From positions 1,302,001 to 1,366,000 of the forward strand of contig WPIO01000043.1 in NCBI GenBank assembly GCA_009760855.2: a stretch of 64,000 nt of DNA. The letters are read 5' to 3'. This DNA is from Cristatella mucedo (taxonomy: Eukaryota; Bryozoa; Phylactolaemata; Cristatellidae). A program made the position numbers and the translations under genes. The first letter of the stretch is position 1. The number at the start of each line of letters is the position of its first letter. Below are positions 49,801 through 53,697 of the stretch, one piece after another. The notes beneath the pieces were generated by a model that was not told where the DNA came from, ran no database searches, and saw nothing but the letters and a program-made list of their open reading frames with translations.

Positions 49801-50326
49801 GGTTTGTGCCAGGATGACTAGCCTCTGGTCTTTCCCCCACCGGTTTACCGAGTTTGCACTTTATGACCCTGGTCGTGGGTTTGAGTCCTGCAGCAGGAAA
49901 TCTTGTATTGCCCACTCCGATCGGGTGACGGTAGCGCTAGGTCTCTTCTGCTGCTGCATACATGAGGCTGTTTGATTAGCTAACCTTTTGCATAGATGTC
50001 AACGACTGTATTTACTGTGTGTGGCCTTTGCACTTCAAAGATAAATAAAAAAAGAGAAAACCAGCCAGCAAGCAGGCCGAGTCACTGGCGCACTAACTTC
50101 GAGAAAAACTTCTATCGTCTCGCCCATCATCTGATTTGTATCCATCTTGTAGCCTAATTGCTATGCAAAGGTCATCACCGTGGAAGGACACAAGAAGATT
50201 GTTATCTATTCGCGACGAGAGATCGGCATCAACGAGGAGATCACGTACGACTACAAGTTCCCGTATGAAGAGCAGAAGATCTTGTGCAACTGCGGCGCCC
50301 GTAACTGCCGCGGCACGCTCAACTGA
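12070..50326 (+). CDS. SETD1: SET1/SETD1 histone H3K4 methyltransferase, 15 coding exons
   Basis: Catalytic subunit of the nuclear SET1/COMPASS complex, which methylates histone H3 lysine 4 at promoters using S-adenosylmethionine. Coding exons: 12070-12085, 12228-12358, 12486-12581, 19032-19202, 19889-22990, 23146-23379, 25984-26038, 26636-26782, 29188-29416, 31510-32252, 32414-32670, 34890-35159, 45498-45617, 45803-46060, 50153-50326. Phases agree at every junction and the sum is 6003 nt, that is 2000 residues plus TGA, close to vertebrate SETD1A/B in size. Layout: DPR motif (58-60), RRM (about 94-170), low-complexity region (about 175-1115), a conserved helical block (1120-1172), acidic/Ser linkers, N-SET (from about 1697), WIN motif GSART (1777-1781), SET (1858-1975) and post-SET Cys cluster to the C-terminus. 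Seen: motifs, order and frames. Inferred: the exact ends of exons 6, 7, 10 and 11, where alternative acceptors exist. An animal genome could carry one or two paralogues; A versus B cannot be told. Confidence 0.93.
12228..12358 (+). CDS. SETD1: SETD1 coding exon 2 (N-terminal basic block)
   Basis: Acceptor TTTCAG, entering in phase 1. The exon encodes the conserved SETD1 N-terminal stretch around [19 protein letters not shown], which precedes the RRM in the family. It ends in phase 0 at a weak donor (GTGCGA). Residues 6-49. Confidence 0.85.
12486..12581 (+). CDS. SETD1: SETD1 coding exon 3 (DPR motif)
   Basis: 96 nt, phase 0 at both ends, acceptor GTCAG and donor GTGAGC. It encodes residues 50-81, including ADPRL at 57-61. 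In Set1 proteins this DPR motif contributes to binding of Swd2/WDR82 (established knowledge). The exon ends just before the RRM. Confidence 0.88.
12830..13325 (+). pseudogene. LINE-B fragment interrupted by a LINE-A tail
   Basis: Within SETD1 intron 3. Plus-strand LINE-B 3' coding relic ([14 protein letters not shown], then [24 protein letters not shown]) ending in the family tail (GTCTTTGTGGCTTTGTAGAG.. AAATTACATTAC). It is split by an insert at about 12998-13088. Confidence 0.8.
12998..13088 (+). repeat. Minimal LINE-A tail nested in LINE-B
   Basis: A ~90-bp insert: GCAGAAATGTAAAGCGCCTA, the hairpin, GGCGCTTTATCAAG, then (TTA)n. It interrupts the LINE-B codons between CTGCCGACTAT and ATGGCACATCC. 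Extremely 5'-truncated. Confidence 0.8.
13330..15000. other. SETD1 intron 3, no recognised gene
   Basis: AT-rich intron sequence with repeated TTGCATGCTT-like words and short pyrimidine runs. No tRNA, no conserved coding block, no full element seen. A LINE-A-like hairpin remnant (GTAAAGCGCCTGAATGGATAATGAG) with ATTATTATT lies at about 14980-15036. Confidence 0.5.
15240..15830. repeat. Uncharacterised dispersed repeat (repeat C), copy 1
   Basis: Contains TTCACTCAAAATTTGAGCC and TTGCCACCGATTTTAG. A related stretch occurs at about 61480-61840 (TTCACTCAAAATTCCACC, GCGCCACCGAGCTTTGG). Several short ATTCACTGGTATCCACC-like words recur within it. No coding frame. Confidence 0.5.
16280..16660 (-). 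pseudogene. Tc1/mariner transposase relic
   Basis: The minus strand reads [20 protein letters not shown]: the QQDN..KHTA segment with the second catalytic Asp of Tc1-like DDE transposases. After a frameshift come NPI and RHIDRHLS, matching the C-terminal NPIE..W..I block. Decayed; inside SETD1 intron 3. Confidence 0.75.
17915..18060 (+). repeat. SINE-2 copy
   Basis: GCCGAGATAGCCCAGGAGGTAA (A-box region), a GTTGTGTGTTATAGCCC B-box remnant, and AAGGCTCTTCTGCCACTATAC in the body. Diverged. Bases 16900-17900 before it contain no recognised feature. Confidence 0.6.
18160..18275 (+). repeat. SINE-1 copy, degraded
   Basis: ACCAAGGTTGTGGGCTCAAGCTC (B box) followed by ATGCAAAGCGCCTGGATAAAG..AGTTCTCTTTGGGTGCTA and AAATAAATTA, the LINE-A-type hairpin tail. 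Confidence 0.65.
18838..18926. repeat. (CT)n microsatellite, ~89 bp
   Basis: Uninterrupted CT dinucleotides about 105 bp upstream of the SETD1 exon 4 acceptor. A mirror-symmetric homopurine/homopyrimidine tract of this length can form H-DNA; length is likely polymorphic. Confidence 0.97.
19032..19202 (+). CDS. SETD1: SETD1 coding exon 4 (RRM, first half)
   Basis: 171 nt, phase 0/0, acceptor TTTGCAG, donor GTGCGT. It encodes residues 82-138, the first half of the RRM. The [14 protein letters not shown] strand and the KKHLGIGK turn are both recognisable SETD1 signatures. It sits about 105 bp after a long (CT)n tract that may extend the pyrimidine environment of the acceptor. Confidence 0.95.
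19240..19660. other. Long pyrimidine-biased stretch in SETD1 intron 4
   Basis: About 420 bp of almost pure C/T on the + strand (imperfect CTTCCT/CCTTCT words) between exons 4 and 5. It creates long spurious open frames on both strands. No gene is inferred. Confidence 0.85.
19889..22990 (+). CDS. SETD1: SETD1 coding exon 5 (RRM second half, giant low-complexity exon)
   Basis: A single 3102-nt exon (residues 139-1172), phase 0/0, acceptor CGAACAG, donor GTGCGC. It opens with the second half of the RRM ([18 protein letters not shown]). Then come Ser/Ala/Gly-rich sequence, an Arg/Asp/His-rich stretch (about 20600-21060), Gln/Leu/Ser tracts and a proline-rich region (about 21770-22700) with tandem PPPGMNV heptads. 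It closes with a conserved block (residues 1120-1172, [10 protein letters not shown] to [13 protein letters not shown]) that matches the FxAFDEWWDKKE-type block of SETD1A/B. GC content is far above the flanking introns. The open frame continues past the donor to 23179, but that tail has no family similarity and is taken as intron. Confidence 0.93.
22240..22485 (+). repeat. SETD1: Coding minisatellite, 21-bp unit (PPPGMNV heptads)
   Basis: Inside SETD1 exon 5. About eleven 21-bp units built on CCTCCTCCGGGCATGAACGTG encode PPPGMNV heptads (residues about 922-1004), with edge variants GMNA, GMSM, SMNV and SLNV. Central units are nearly identical at the DNA level, edge units diverged: the pattern of unequal exchange within a preserved frame. 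Confidence 0.95.
23146..23379 (+). CDS. SETD1: SETD1 coding exon 6
   Basis: 234 nt, phase 0/0, residues 1173-1250, donor GTGAGC after MPSFR. The family has a similar GLG...LPSFK-type ending here; [13 protein letters not shown] is seen. The acceptor lies in a CAGCAGCAG run (23143-23151), so the 5' end could shift by 3 or 6 nt without changing frame. Confidence 0.75.
23399..23485 (+). repeat. SETD1: Intronic duplicate block, copy 1
   Basis: GTGCAGTGTTGCAACTGTAA to GTCCGAGACTCTGAAG just past exon 6. A ~80% identical block (by eye) lies at 29605-29690, past exon 9. Both occur a short distance downstream of SETD1 donors. Origin unknown. Confidence 0.75.
24020..24175 (-). repeat. SINE-1 copy
   Basis: Minus strand with head GGTTTGGCCCACGGTTTTAAGG, a duplicated TTGACGACC word and a LINE-A-type tail (AAAGCGCCTGGATAGAG..GGGCGCTATTTAAATAA). 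It lies in SETD1 intron 6. Bases 23486-24019 hold nothing else recognised. Confidence 0.7.
24420..24745 (-). pseudogene. LINE-B 3' fragment
   Basis: Minus-strand RT C-terminal relic ([44 protein letters not shown]). Frameshifted, in SETD1 intron 6. Bases 24850-25440 beyond it are unassigned. Confidence 0.8.
25500..25860 (-). pseudogene. LINE-A 3' fragment, inverted
   Basis: Minus-strand remnant with [16 protein letters not shown].. and LKLKMHQFI-like ends of the LINE-A ORF, then GTGCATGCTAACACTACC 3' UTR repeats and a degenerate hairpin (AGAGATCAAGTTCTCTGAGGG). It ends about 125 bp before SETD1 exon 7. Confidence 0.7.
25984..26038 (+). CDS. SETD1: SETD1 coding exon 7 (small basic exon)
   Basis: 55 nt, phase 0 in and phase 1 out, with a good acceptor (TTGCTTCTTCCAG) and donor (GTGAGA). 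It encodes [18 protein letters not shown]. The basic start continues the LPSFKVKRK-like block of SETD1 proteins. Its small size lowers confidence, but phase fits both neighbours. Confidence 0.65.
26358..26443. repeat. (GCCT)n microsatellite, ~86 bp
   Basis: About 21 uninterrupted CTGC/GCCT tetranucleotides in SETD1 intron 7, about 190 bp before exon 8. Confidence 0.97.
26636..26782 (+). CDS. SETD1: SETD1 coding exon 8 (acidic linker)
   Basis: 147 nt, phase 1/1, acceptor TTTTGCAG, donor GTATGT. Residues 1269-1317: a Lys-rich start, then an acidic/serine end ([11 protein letters not shown]). SETD1 proteins carry acidic-serine linkers at this point. Confidence 0.78.
27500..28025 (+). pseudogene. 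Strongly decayed LINE-A fragment
   Basis: Short matches only: AACTTTTTTCGATTGAATGACAATAAAACCAACTTGC (RT motif D region), GTAAAGTCTGCCTACTTTTAGC and TTCTGTAACTCACCGG. Many indels. An independent 3'-end word lies at 27340-27395. Confidence 0.55.
28738..28820. repeat. (GT)n / TGCG-rich microsatellite
   Basis: Imperfect GTGTGT and GTGCGCG run in SETD1 intron 8. It can adopt Z-DNA in principle. The rest of intron 8 (28021-29187) holds no recognised feature. Confidence 0.85.
29188..29416 (+). CDS. SETD1: SETD1 coding exon 9 (Ser/Asp/Glu-rich)
   Basis: 229 nt, phase 1 in and phase 2 out. The acceptor has a long pyrimidine tract (CTTTTCTTTTTTCCTCTATCGCAG). It encodes a Ser/Glu/Asp-rich segment ([20 protein letters not shown], then DEDESEAS) ending in [13 protein letters not shown]. 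The low-complexity composition is like the SETD1B acidic region. Confidence 0.8.
29605..29690 (+). repeat. SETD1: Intronic duplicate block, copy 2
   Basis: Homologue of 23399-23485 (TTGTGCAGTATTGCAACTGT to CTATCCGAGACTCTGAAG), in SETD1 intron 9. Confidence 0.75.
30185..30290 (-). repeat. SINE-2 copy
   Basis: Minus strand: GTGGTGGGTTCGTGTCC B box, then body GGGGCTCTTTTGTTGCTATAT. Bases 29700-30180 carry no other recognised element. Confidence 0.6.
30380..30530 (-). repeat. SINE-1 copy
   Basis: Minus strand: GGTTTGGCCCAGTAGTCAAGG (A box), GTCGTGGGCTCGAGCCCC (B box), then AATAGAGATTAAGTTCATTT and AGTGCTATATAAGTGAATAA. It has partly lost the hairpin 3' arm. In SETD1 intron 9; 30531-31480 beyond it is unassigned. 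Confidence 0.75.
31510..32252 (+). CDS. SETD1: SETD1 coding exon 10 (disordered linker with possible HCF-1 motif)
   Basis: 743 nt, phase 2 in and phase 1 out; donor GTGAGC after KSK. Residues 1394-1641 are Ser/Ala/Arg-rich, with RRRRRR, poly-Ala and acidic clusters. DHLY at 32099-32110 (residues 1591-1594) fits the HCF-1-binding consensus [D/E]HxY, a motif known in human SETD1A. The acceptor at 31509 (TTTTTGCCCGGCAG) was chosen on pyrimidine content and phase. A second phase-compatible acceptor lies at 31548. Confidence 0.75.
32414..32670 (+). CDS. SETD1: SETD1 coding exon 11 (N-SET start)
   Basis: 257 nt, phase 1 in and phase 0 out. After a Ser/Ala tract it encodes [21 protein letters not shown]...LLTRDD-type sequence (here EQMLTRDDQ), the hallmark opening of the N-SET domain, needed for COMPASS assembly. 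Donor CAG|GTGGGG. A truncated LINE-A starts only about 30 bp into the following intron, and the frame stays open into it to 33366. Confidence 0.9.
32703..33985 (+). pseudogene. LINE-A, 5'-truncated copy in SETD1 intron 11
   Basis: About 1.28 kb. It starts inside the RT domain ([20 protein letters not shown]), with [13 protein letters not shown] (motif B) and [12 protein letters not shown] (catalytic motif C), then the C-terminal block, 3' UTR, intact hairpin and (ATT)n at 33955-33984. A frameshift near 33340 splits the ORF. Very similar to the copy at 41660. No endonuclease domain. Confidence 0.93.
34355..34490 (-). repeat. SINE-2 copy
   Basis: Minus strand: CATAAGGTCGTGTGTTCGAATGC (B box), body AAGGCTCTTTCCCTGC and AAAAAGAGGCTGTTAAACCAGC. 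In SETD1 intron 11. Confidence 0.75.
34505..34685 (+). repeat. LINE-A 3' UTR fragment
   Basis: GTGCTTATGCGTGCTGACACTG..CAAATGTAAAGTCTAGAAAGAG..TTCTCTGAGTG. Hairpin partly eroded. It ends about 200 bp before SETD1 exon 12. Confidence 0.7.
34890..35159 (+). CDS. SETD1: SETD1 coding exon 12 (N-SET end, WIN motif)
   Basis: 270 nt, phase 0/0, acceptor GTTGCTGCAG, donor GTACGT. Residues 1728-1817. It starts [13 protein letters not shown], the conserved N-SET tryptophan segment. A basic patch (RKRRR) follows, then GSART at 35037-35051, matching the Arg-containing WIN motif by which SET1/MLL enzymes insert into the WDR5 pocket. Confidence 0.92.
36154..36385. repeat. (TA)n cluster with a perfect palindrome
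   Basis: Dense TA dinucleotides broken by ATAATTATG words. The left edge (36154-36190) is a near-perfect palindrome: AAATGGCAATTA, a TA core, TAATTGCCATTT. It can extrude as a cruciform. In SETD1 intron 12. Bases 35160-36150 carry no recognised gene. Confidence 0.92.
36480..36700 (-). repeat. Decayed LINE-B fragment
   Basis: Minus-strand remnants: CCTAAGCAGCTTTCA..GCAACTAAGAGAAGG and TGGACCTGCAGAGCAAA correspond to the LINE-B 3' coding end. Low identity. Confidence 0.45.
37808..38587 (+). other. Unassigned 259-codon open frame in SETD1 intron 12
   Basis: A long open frame in a GC-richer island (about 36600-39060). The antisense strand is also open for 140 codons (38283-37861), which suggests composition rather than selection. 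The translation is Leu/Trp/Cys-rich with no recognisable domain or plausible splice context. I would not call it a gene without transcript support. Confidence 0.2.
39181..39268 (+). repeat. 44-bp tandem duplication
   Basis: Two units starting GTCAATTTACTCTGG (39181-39224 and 39225-39268) differing at the last base. In SETD1 intron 12. Confidence 0.93.
39688..39833 (+). repeat. SINE-1 copy, plus strand
   Basis: A box TGGTCTAGTGG (exact consensus fit), GACCAAGGTCTGGCTGAGGTCG, B box GTACTCGAGCTCC, then the AAACGCCTGAATAGAGATTG..TTCTCTTGGGGCGCTA tail and ATATAAATGAATTA. Confidence 0.88.
39840..40960. other. SETD1 intron 12 sequence, nothing recognised
   Basis: No coding block, RNA gene or named repeat is seen. 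A purine-rich run (GAGAGAGGGAGGAG) occurs near 40905. Confidence 0.4.
40965..41240 (-). pseudogene. LINE-A fragment, inverted
   Basis: Minus strand encodes [20 protein letters not shown] and LAPAYLSDL, the LINE-A C-terminal block, ending with TTTAAAAAGAA near the 3' UTR. It lies inverted about 400 bp from the large plus-strand copy. Confidence 0.75.
41250..41345 (+). repeat. SINE-2 3' half
   Basis: GTGATAGCCGTAAATGCTCTTCTGTTGCTGTACAAAAGAGACTTGTTAAATCAGCTAG; the tRNA head is missing. Confidence 0.6.
41407..41432. repeat. (CT)n microsatellite
   Basis: Short uninterrupted CT run in SETD1 intron 12. Confidence 0.9.
41660..43463 (+). pseudogene. LINE-A, best-preserved copy: CR1/L2-like reverse transcriptase
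   Basis: About 1.8 kb with a 474-codon open frame to 43092, then a frameshift at about 43075. RT motifs in order: [47 protein letters not shown] (motif A Asp), [13 protein letters not shown] (motif B), [12 protein letters not shown] (motif C), [11 protein letters not shown] (motif D). The family C-terminal block follows. The 3' UTR has GTGCATGCTGCC-type repeats, a terminal hairpin (43384-43423) with compensatory base changes, and (ATT)n at 43433-43463. ORF1 and the endonuclease are missing, so it is dead on arrival. In SETD1 intron 12, sense to the gene. Confidence 0.93.
43784..43848. repeat. (CA)n microsatellite, ~65 bp
   Basis: Uninterrupted CA dinucleotides in SETD1 intron 12. Confidence 0.96.
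43850..44840 (+). pseudogene. Decayed LINE-A-like element with a SINE-1 inside
   Basis: Scattered matches to LINE-A RT: CCATTCCTATCAAAGAAACTGGAG, CTTGTATATCGAAACTTC, CTGGATGAAAGCAAACTTTCTCAAATTGAATGA, CAAGTCTGCCCACTTCC. A SINE-1 copy interrupts it at 44270-44400. Much older than the copy at 41660. Confidence 0.65.
44270..44400 (+). repeat. SINE-1 copy nested in decayed LINE
   Basis: CTCGCCCGACTAAAGTGAATG, B box GTCGTGGGTTCCAGCTCC, tail GCATATGTGAAGTGCCTGATTAGAG..TTCTCTAAGGGTGCTATT. The A-box end is eroded. Confidence 0.75.
44865..45010 (-). repeat. SINE-2 copy
   Basis: Minus strand: GGGCCTAGCCTAGAAGGTAAG (A box), GGTTGTGAGTTCGAATCC (B box, near-consensus), body GATGGCTCTTCTGCTGCTATAC. Bases 45011-45497 contain a short GT run (45020-45050) and nothing else. 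Confidence 0.8.
45498..45617 (+). CDS. SETD1: SETD1 coding exon 13 (pre-SET linker)
   Basis: 120 nt, phase 0/0, acceptor CTGCTTCAG, donor GTACCT. Residues 1818-1857. [15 protein letters not shown] and LLKLNQLK match the conserved SETD1 stretch immediately before the SET fold. It is separated from exon 12 by a 10.3-kb repeat-filled intron. Confidence 0.93.
45803..46060 (+). CDS. SETD1: SETD1 coding exon 14 (SET core)
   Basis: 258 nt, phase 0/0, acceptor TTGCCTTGCAG, donor GTAAGT. Residues 1858-1943 form the SET core. [20 protein letters not shown] is the SAM-binding N-flank, [11 protein letters not shown] the central strand, and RFMNHCCD the first half of the NHxCxPN motif. The Cys after NH is typical of Set1 (MLL enzymes have Ser), so it is not a lesion. 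Confidence 0.97.
46230..46680 (+). pseudogene. LINE-B fragment, plus strand
   Basis: In SETD1 intron 14. Reads [34 protein letters not shown] with frameshifts, then the [19 protein letters not shown] region and CTTGTGGCATTGTGGAGTTACATT tail. Diverged from the copy at 48465. Confidence 0.75.
47080..48345 (+). pseudogene. Decayed LINE-A copy
   Basis: GGCATTACTGGCACTGCATTGCAATGG..CTCAGTGGGAGACTTGAG (palm region) through ACTCACTGCTTGCTGGCCTGCCGG (C-terminal block) to GTGCATGTTACCCC 3' UTR repeats. The best frame covers 47764-48081. It lacks the terminal hairpin and ATT tail. In SETD1 intron 14. Confidence 0.75.
48465..49077 (-). pseudogene. LINE-B, best-preserved 3' fragment
   Basis: Minus-strand frame of about 200 codons: [80 protein letters not shown]. 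This is the post-RT block of CR1/L2-like LINEs and clearly distinct from LINE-A. Its tail at 48408-48475 (rc) has GGAGTTACAGACGGAGATACATTACATTAC, so it has no LINE-A hairpin. In SETD1 intron 14. Confidence 0.88.
49080..49167 (+). repeat. LINE-A terminal hairpin and (ATT)n
   Basis: TTTGCAGCTGTTATAAAGGGCCTAG..GAGGGCGCTTTATCAAATG(TATT)n. It abuts the 5' end of the inverted LINE-B, forming a head-to-head compound. Confidence 0.75.
49606..49740 (+). repeat. SINE-1 copy, well preserved
   Basis: GAGCTGGTTTGGTCCAGCGG (A box), GACCAAGGTCTGGCTGAGG, B box GTGGGCTTGAGCCCC, tail AAACGCCTGACTAAAGATTAAG..GGGGCGCTTTGCAAATGAA. About 410 bp before SETD1 exon 15. Confidence 0.88.
49845..49995 (+). repeat. SINE-2 copy
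   Basis: GACCCTGGTCGTGGGTTTGAGTCC (B box), AGGTCTCTTCTGCTGCTGC, GAGGCTGTTTGATTAGCTAACC. A box eroded. Confidence 0.7.
50153..50326 (+). CDS. SETD1: SETD1 coding exon 15 (SET end, post-SET, stop)
   Basis: 174 nt, phase 0, acceptor CATCTTGTAG. It begins [12 protein letters not shown], completing NHCCDPNC across the intron. The catalytic EEITYDYKF (Tyr 1975 and Tyr 1977) and the zinc-binding post-[16 protein letters not shown] follow, then TGA at 50324-50326. No canonical AATAAA was seen in the next ~1 kb, so the 3' UTR end is undefined. Confidence 0.97.
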   Translation, partial: PNCYAKVITVEGHKKIVIYSRREIGINEEITYDYKFPYEEQKILCNCGARNCRGTLN

Positions 50327-51490
50327 CGACCGACATGGTCGGCCGCCGCCGTCGGGCTGTCGTGCCTTCCTCCGATAAGCGGATATTTTTGCATGCACTC
50401 GCACTGCCACTCGCGTGAGCGATTGCAGTCCGGCATGCTGCCGACACCGCCGAGCAGACCGTTGGTGTGCTTCGCAGAGTTGGCCACTGAGTTGGCCACT
50501 GAGTCCTCCGTGGCATCAAGCAGAGCCGATGCGTGCCTGGAGCTTGCGCGTGCTCGCCCAGGCATGCTCGAAGAGTGAGCGCTCGGCGAACGCGAGTGAA
50601 GTTCCAAGCGTGTTCGCTCACCTCTCGCAGCTGAGCTGCCGCGTCGGTGCTGCGATGGACTCCTTTCTCTTAACTTAAATGCCCGTTATTTTTTGCGCGA
50701 AAGGGCATGGTGCGGCCGGCATTGGACTGCCTGGCAGCACCGTCTGCGCGCACCGGACGCATGCAAGCATTCCCCGGACGTGCCGAACGTTCATGCAGGT
50801 TTACCCCCACCCACTCACCTGCCACGGTTGCCGCTGCTGCCTGTGATGGGAGGCCATGAGGTCGCCTAGCAGCAGCAGCTGCCACTCGTGGCGGCAGCTG
50901 CGAGTCGCTCTGTCTCCGTCAACATGGCCGGTGAGCGCGCTCTTGCTGAGCAGGCGCGTGAGCTCAGCCGGCTAGCTGCAGTTTTAGTGCAGTTATCACT
51001 TTGTAATGTGCTTGGAAGAATACGTAGATTCTCACTTTAAGCACGGTTCAATTAAGAGTTGTCTTCTTTTCTTCTTGTCCGTCTCATTGAATTCGCGAGG
51101 CACAAGTGGTTCCCTTGCCTATTGTCGCGTATGCAGACCCGCTATGACGAGCTCATGCCCAGAGCGAGGCGCCCGGTGTATTTTTTTTACAGTAGAGCAA
51201 TTGCGATTCTATCTGTTCTTCGAAGTCTGCAGTTTGCTTTGCGGTATCTTAATTGTGGTCGTGTATCTTCCATTCGCACGGCCGTGCCGAGAAGCCGAGC
51301 TAACGCCTTCCTCACCGAGCCCTTTGTGGCTATGTGGCGGTACCAAGAAGCATCGAAATATGTGAGCCGAGAAGCCCAGCGACCGTGCAGCCTGGTCTTG
51401 GGCTTTTCGCGCCTGCAGCAGTCAGGAATGCTGGTGCTTGCAGGTGTGTATTTGCTAATCAGAGTGCACCTGCAGGAGGGCTCGTGGCGA
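50327..51490 (+). other. SETD1 3' UTR and downstream region
   Basis: Sequence after the stop codon. GC-rich to about 50940. No canonical AATAAA was seen and no second gene is recognised. Short open frames here are composition-driven. Confidence 0.5.
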
Positions 51491-51494
51491 GCGA

Positions 51495-51615
51495 GTATGG
51501 TAGCTCAGCGGGTCAGTTGCTCTCACTGTACGACCCAGGTCGTGTGTTCGAGTCCTGCTGAAGGCAAATTTGTAATACTCACCACAAGATGTAGTGATAG
51601 CGGTTATGTCTCTCT
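51495..51615 (+). repeat. SINE-2-like element with a tRNA-like head
   Basis: TGGTAGCTCAGCGGGTCAG (A box, strikingly tRNA-like), GTCGTGTGTTCGAGTCCTGC (B box and T arm), tail with TAGTGATAGCGGTTATG and a short (CT)n. No foldable acceptor stem is apparent, so this is a SINE, not a tRNA gene. Confidence 0.75.
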
Positions 51616-52159
51616 CTCTCTTTTTCGTTTTGATTAGCTTGCCTTTACTTACGGCTGTTGCTTTTTAATTTATTTTTTCTTGCTTTACTTTTTATGCACT
51701 TCAGTACGAATACGCCCGGTGCCCACTATTTTTTGTGGAAAGGTATGTAGAGGTACGATAAAGAGTTTCTCAGCTGAGCATGTAAAAAATGTGGGGACAC
51801 GGTACTCTCAACTGCAGCAAGCTAACCAGTAAAGCCTGTCCCTGTGTTTGGGTGTGCGAAAGGAAAACATTAAGTTTTGCTCGCTGGTTCTCCTTGCGTC
51901 TCATTGAGTGTGTGGGCTCTATCGAGGCACCCGACTTCAGAGTTTTTGCATAGTCTCTTCAATATGGGCTTTGCCACCGTAGCTTGTAGACAGTATGCTG
52001 CCCTTTGTCGTACTGGAATTCGAGTAGATATAGTACTCAAGTGATCGAGCGCTCTTTTTCTGAATCGAAGACATTTGGCTATGAGTATTAGTAGTACGGC
52101 TGACCGTTATGGGCAAGACACCGATAAGCCTATCCAGTTTAAACAGGTGACTAAATGAA

Positions 52160-52690
52160 AGCTATGACGTGTCTGGGATCCAGCACTTGCCGCAAATGGC
52201 GCTATGACGTGTTGCGTTAGTAAGTCGATGCATTGCTTGACTGGCCAGGGTCGGCGAGAATCGGTGAGATGTGGCAACTGCCACGCTCAAGGCAGACAAG
52301 CCTAGCTGCAGAGTTTTGCACCAGCTGTAAGCACGTGATTGCACATGCCGGTAGGCCAGCAAGCAGAGAGTTACAGAAGTCAAGACGGGATGTCACGAAT
52401 GCATGGACCAACTTAGACATAGTATCCTTATCTAAACAAGCCCGAATTTTAGCAATGTTGTGTAGTTTAAAGTAAGCAGACTTGGCTGTGGAGCTAATAC
52501 GGTCGTCTAAGAAAAGTTCACTTTGAACGTGACACCTAGATTTCGTGCAGATTCAACAGGAGATATGTTGACAGCCGATTGCAAGCTTTAACTTCCCAAC
52601 TTCTGAATCACACTTGGTTCGCTCATAACTAGTAATATGGTGTTATCATCATTCAATTTAAGAAAATTTGCTGCCATCCACGTGCTGATT
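52160..52690 (-). pseudogene. LINE-A fragment, inverted
   Basis: Minus strand: [14 protein letters not shown]-like motif [21 protein letters not shown], then the start of the LADLHW block; truncated at its 3' side. Bases 51640-52150 are unassigned. Confidence 0.75.
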
Positions 52691-52719
52691 TAACCAATAC
52701 AGCTCAGAAAGTAATAGCT

Positions 52720-53200
52720 CGTGATGGCTAGAAATGGTGTACTGCAGTCGGCAGCAGGAGAATAGATGGTGTCGCATGAGAACTTCAATTAAAGTTCTGC
52801 AGTCTAGAGCATGCAGAGCAAAACAATCCTTCGACAACGGTCTCTAAAGGTAAAAATCGAATAGGTAATTTATTGTCCATAGAGGACCTGCAGTGCACGA
52901 GAGGGCTGAAACTGCTTGCTTACACTATGCCAGCTGCTTGACATTTGAACCGCTTAACATTTGAAAATGCTTTATATGCAGCATCTGTTAAGTGCCTAGG
53001 CAGAGAGACTCAGTTCTCTGATAGCGTTTTACAAATGTACTATTGTTATAACTAGTGCAGCATTCCAGATAGGTATGAAGGAGCCAAGCCGTAGCTCGCC
53101 TTGTTTTCCAGCATAAGAACTTCGCTCCATACCACGCAGCTACTTCAGCAAAGGAGACGTGGCTAAATCCGTGGGATCGACACTGGCACTGCTCTGCAAT
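52720..53200 (-). pseudogene. Decayed LINE-B fragment with LINE-A tail inserted
   Basis: Minus strand matches to LINE-B (ACTTTAGGTCCTCTATGGACAATAAATTACC..). A LINE-A-type hairpin word (GTTAAGTGCCTAGGCAGAGA..TTCTCTGATAGCG) sits at about 52988-53032. Confidence 0.55.
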
Positions 53201-53289
53201 GGTTCAGGTCATCTCTCAGTGGGAGACTCCTGAGTATTTATGTAATTTATCTATGGAATGTGTAATGTATCTCCGTCTGTAACTCCACA

Positions 53290-53695
53290 AAGTCACAAAG
53301 ACCATGTGGGTGTTACGCAGGAGAGTTTTGTATAGCCCACTCACAGCCTAAGTGGCTTTCGGTACGAATTCGGTAGCCAACAGACTTCGGCTCGCGAAAC
53401 AAAGAGAAAGTGGGAAGCACATAGCAGTCAGGAGAGCAGTTGAGGTAGTGAGTAGCATAGAAGTAGCAGCTCAGGACCGCTGAAAAAGATGTGCCATAGT
53501 CGGCAGTAGGAGAGTAGTTGTCGTTGCGTAAGAAGTGTGGAAGAGTTCCACAGTCTAGGACCTGCGGAGCTAAAGCTTCTGTCGCCAACGGTCTTTAAGC
53601 GGATGAATGGGACAGCTAATTTATTGTCCACACAGGACGCTAACAGGCTGAAACTGATGCAGCAGTTCAGCTAGGTACAAAGGAGCCAAGCCGTA
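53290..53695 (-). pseudogene. LINE-B 3' fragment
   Basis: Minus-strand copy of [16 protein letters not shown] and [20 protein letters not shown] with two frameshifts. Close to the copy at 48465. Confidence 0.82.
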
Positions 53696-53697
53696 AT

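Noticed and set aside
46043-50160. NHCCDPNC instead of the NHSCxPN of many SET domains looked like a damaged active site
   Set aside because: Cys after NH is normal for Set1-type enzymes, so it is a family hallmark.
51495-51615. True tRNA gene
   Set aside because: A and B boxes are present but no acceptor stem or proper anticodon stem is visible, and the body belongs to SINE-2.
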